Shown one piece after another: positions 61,570-64,000 of a stretch of DNA of 64,000 bases. This DNA comes from Shewanella putrefaciens (GTDB taxonomy: Bacteria; Pseudomonadota; Gammaproteobacteria; Enterobacterales; Shewanellaceae): the NCBI RefSeq assembly GCF_016406325.1, contig NZ_CP066370.1, positions 4,154,001 to 4,218,000 on the forward strand, written 5' to 3'. The notes under the pieces are model-generated. The model made no database searches, was not told where the DNA came from, and saw nothing but the letters and a program-made list of their open reading frames with translations. The number at the start of each line of letters is the position of its first letter. Position 1 is the first letter of the stretch. Made by a program: the position numbers and the translations under genes.

Positions 61570-64000
61570 ATGTTAAAGTACATTATCGAAGCCTCCATCA
61601 GACAACGACTTATGGTGTTGATCATTGCCATCATGATCACTGTCTGGGGCGTACAAGAGTTGCGTAAAACGCCACTCGATGCCTTGCCCGATCTGTCGGA
61701 TGTGCAAGTGATTATTAAAACGTCCTATCCTGGGCAAGCGCCTAAATTGGTAGAAGAACAAGTCACTTATCCTTTATCTACGGCCATGTTAGCTGTACCC
61801 GGTGCCAAAACGGTACGTGGCTATTCCATGTTCGGCGACTCCTATGTCTATGTGATTTTCGAAGATGGCACAGATATCTACTGGGCGCGCTCACGGGTAT
61901 TAGAATACTTAAGTCAGATCAGTAGCCGTTTACCCCAAGGCGTACAACCGTCCCTTGGCCCCGATGCCTCAGGTGTGGGTTGGGTGTTTGAATATGCGTT
62001 GGTCGATCGCTCCGGCAGTTTAGATTTATCACAGCTCAAAAGCCTGCAGGACTGGTATCTTAAATTAGAGCTACAAAGCGTGGCTGGCGTGTCTGAAGTC
62101 GCAACCGTCGGTGGCATGGAGCAGACCTATCAGATTGTGCTCGAACCCGACAAAATGGCGATCTATAAACTGGATATCGCCAGCATTAAAGATGCGATAG
62201 AAAAATCTAATAGCGAAGCGGGTGGCTCGGTCATCGAAATGGCTGAAGCCGAGTATATGGTGCGCGCCAAAGGGTATCGTCAAACCCTTGAGGATTTCCG
62301 CGAAATTCCATTAGGCATCACCAGCCCTTCAGGCACAGGTCTATTACTCAAGGATGTCGCCACCGTGCGCAAAGGCCCGGCCTCACGCCGCGGTATAGCC
62401 GAACTCGATGGTGAAGGTGAAGTCGTAGGCGGCATTATTGTGATGCGCTACGGCGAAAATGCTTTATCCACGATTGATGCCGTAAAAGCTAAGCTTGAAG
62501 AACTGAAAGCTGGTTTACCCGATGGGGTTGAAATCATCCCCACCTACGACAGATCCCAATTAATCCTTAATTCCGTTGATAACCTGTTCAGCAAAGTTGT
62601 CGAAGAGATGCTGGTCGTAGGGCTGGTCTGCCTACTGTTTTTACTGCATGCACGCTCGACTCTCGTCGCCATCATCACCCTGCCGCTTTCAATCCTGATT
62701 GCCTTTATCGTAATGAATAAGATGGGGGTTAACGCCAACATTATGAGTCTTGGGGGTATCGCGATTGCCATAGGCGCGGTGGTGGACGGCGCAATTGTGA
62801 TGATTGAAAACCTGCACAAACATTTGGAGCAGTTTCACACAGAACACAACCGAGAACCCGATACCAAAGAACACTGGCGGATCGTCACCGAAGCCTCGAT
62901 TGAGGTTGGCCCTGCACTATTTTTCTCTTTAATTATTATCACCTTAAGTTTTGTACCTGTGTTTGCACTCGAAGCACAGGAAGGCCGTTTATTTGCACCT
63001 CTGGCCTATACCAAATCCTTTGCAATGGCCGCTTCCGCATTATTAGCAATCACATTAGTGCCAGTCTTAATGGGCTATTTTATTCGGGGAAAAATTCCGA
63101 GTGAGCATAAAAATCCCATCAGTCGCGTGCTGATCGCTTTATATAAGCCATCGCTTAATCTGGTACTTAGGTTCCCTAAAATCACCTTAGCATTAGCGTT
63201 GATTGCCTTAGTCAGCGCTTGGTATCCTATGACGCGCATGGGCAGTGAGTTTATGCCCGAGTTAGAAGAAGGCGATTTACTCTACATGCCAACCGCGTTA
63301 CCAGGACTCAGTGCGGGCAAAGCCGCCGAAGTGTTACAGCAAACCGATCGTTTGATTAAAACCGTCCCCGAAGTCGCCCGCGTATTTGGTAAGGTGGGCC
63401 GCGCCGAGACTGCGACCGATCCCGCGCCGTTAACTATGCTCGAAACCACCATCATGCTTAAACCCCATGAAGAATGGCGCGAGGGTATGACCTTAGATGG
63501 CATCATCGCTCAACTGCAACAAACGGTGAAAGTGCCGGGTATCACGAATGCTTGGGTTCAACCCATCAAAACCCGTATCGATATGCTCTCGACTGGGATA
63601 AAAACCCCCGTTGGCATTAAGATCACCGGCGCCGATGTGAACGAACTACAAAGCCTAGGAGCAGAAATAGAGGCCATTCTCAGTAGAGTGCCACACACTA
63701 AGTCGGCCTATGCCGAACGCAGTGGCGGCGGGCGTTATATCGATATCACCCCAAAACTCGATGTGGCTGCACGTTACGGTATGTCATTGCAGGATATTCA
63801 AGATGTAGTACGTTACGCCATTGGCGGTATGGATATTGGTGAATCAGTACAAGGGGCTGAGCGTTATCCCATCAACCTACGTTATCCCCGTGAGCTACGC
63901 GATAATATCGAGAAGCTACGTGAACTCCCGGTGATCACTAAATCGGGAAATTACCTGCCACTGCGAAATTTAGCGGATATCGAAATCACCGATGGCGCCC
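61570..64000 (+). CDS. cusA: CusA-like heavy-metal RND efflux pump (3' end outside the window)
   Basis: Inner-membrane pump, 810 codons visible and still open at the window end; the family is about 1040 residues. It starts at the ATG at 61570 with TAGGAG upstream. Signatures are SYPGQAPKLVEEQVTYPLS at the N-terminus, and GAVVDGAIVMIEN in TM4, whose Asp406 corresponds to the proton-relay Asp of CusA. The three methionines that bind Cu(I)/Ag(I) in E. coli CusA (573, 623, 672) are found here at the same numbers, in LLYMPT, LTMLETT and IDMLS. This strongly favours Cu/Ag rather than Zn/Co/Cd transport. It forms an operon with the CusB-like adaptor. Confidence 0.93.
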   Translation, partial: MLKYIIEASIRQRLMVLIIAIMITVWGVQELRKTPLDALPDLSDVQVIIKTSYPGQAPKLVEEQVTYPLSTAMLAVPGAKTVRGYSMFGDSYVYVIFEDGTDIYWARSRVLEYLSQISSRLPQGVQPSLGPDASGVGWVFEYALVDRSGSLDLSQLKSLQDWYLKLELQSVAGVSEVATVGGMEQTYQIVLEPDKMAIYKLDIASIKDAIEKSNSEAGGSVIEMAEAEYMVRAKGYRQTLEDFREIPLGITSPSGTGLLLKDVATVRKGPASRRGIAELDGEGEVVGGIIVMRYGENALSTIDAVKAKLEELKAGLPDGVEIIPTYDRSQLILNSVDNLFSKVVEEMLVVGLVCLLFLLHARSTLVAIITLPLSILIAFIVMNKMGVNANIMSLGGIAIAIGAVVDGAIVMIENLHKHLEQFHTEHNREPDTKEHWRIVTEASIEVGPALFFSLIIITLSFVPVFALEAQEGRLFAPLAYTKSFAMAASALLAITLVPVLMGYFIRGKIPSEHKNPISRVLIALYKPSLNLVLRFPKITLALALIALVSAWYPMTRMGSEFMPELEEGDLLYMPTALPGLSAGKAAEVLQQTDRLIKTVPEVARVFGKVGRAETATDPAPLTMLETTIMLKPHEEWREGMTLDGIIAQLQQTVKVPGITNAWVQPIKTRIDMLSTGIKTPVGIKITGADVNELQSLGAEIEAILSRVPHTKSAYAERSGGGRYIDITPKLDVAARYGMSLQDIQDVVRYAIGGMDIGESVQGAERYPINLRYPRELRDNIEKLRELPVITKSGNYLPLRNLADIEITDGA

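Noticed and set aside
1..64000. tRNA, rRNA, CRISPR arrays, insertion sequences, prophage
   Set aside because: I looked for cloverleaf-like sequences, regular spaced repeats, transposase-like proteins and integrases and saw none that I could support.

Overview
The window reads as a Shewanella-type gammaproteobacterial chromosome. The best single marker is a 187-residue NapC/NirT-type tetraheme quinol dehydrogenase (57997-58560) that matches my recollection of Shewanella CymA almost residue for residue. The surrounding gene set agrees: two cysteine-type formate dehydrogenase operons, menDHCE, NrfBCD, many c-type cytochromes and c-di-GMP proteins. I see no tRNA, rRNA, CRISPR array, insertion sequence or prophage. 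The window looks like core chromosome with a few accessory blocks.

Layout. (1) 1-12300: formate dehydrogenase region on the plus strand: a multi-cluster ferredoxin-like protein, a TorD-family chaperone, then two successive modules, each encoding a tiny Tat-signal protein, FdhA, FdhB and FdhC; each module ends in a strong terminator. (2) 12300-29700: single genes and short units: a TonB-dependent receptor with a Fur-box-like site, a methyltransferase, a PAS-GGDEF-EAL protein, a DTW-domain tRNA-modifying enzyme, a Bcr/CflA exporter divergent from a LysR regulator, a dCache chemoreceptor, a Sel1/DUF4145 protein, small envelope and TerB proteins, and a YjeH-like amino-acid exporter divergent from an Lrp/AsnC regulator. 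(3) 29700-34000: a structured non-coding stretch, then nrfB-nrfC-nrfD with an upstream DUF2726-like membrane protein and a divergent LysR gene; no nrfA is present. (4) 34182-39227: menD-menH-menC-menE, tightly packed. (5) 39243-52103: the most distinctive block. A REC-EAL response regulator is divergent from a NarL/LuxR-type response regulator and a 1189-residue BvgS/EvgS-like unorthodox sensor kinase. Next to them, on the opposite strand, is a chaperone-usher fimbrial cluster with two chaperones, usher, tip-adhesin-like protein, pilin and two small orphan proteins. This matches the architecture of the Pseudomonas Roc (Sad) system controlling cup fimbriae. (6) 52555-57922: housekeeping rpoH, ftsXEY, rsmD and a DUF1145 protein. 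(7) 57997-64000: cymA, then a copper/silver resistance cluster: a His/Met/Cys-rich periplasmic protein, a heavy-metal-binding-domain protein, a CusB-like adaptor and a CusA-like RND pump that runs off the window end.

How the parts connect. Formate dehydrogenases, menaquinone synthesis, CymA and NrfBCD are all parts of Shewanella anaerobic respiration. Formate oxidation feeds the menaquinone pool made by the Men enzymes, and CymA or NrfCD take electrons from menaquinol to periplasmic cytochromes. The Roc-like phosphorelay probably couples a periplasmic signal both to fimbrial transcription (LuxR-type regulator) and to local c-di-GMP removal (EAL regulator). Functions are assigned from recognisable motifs and remembered family knowledge; no database search was possible.
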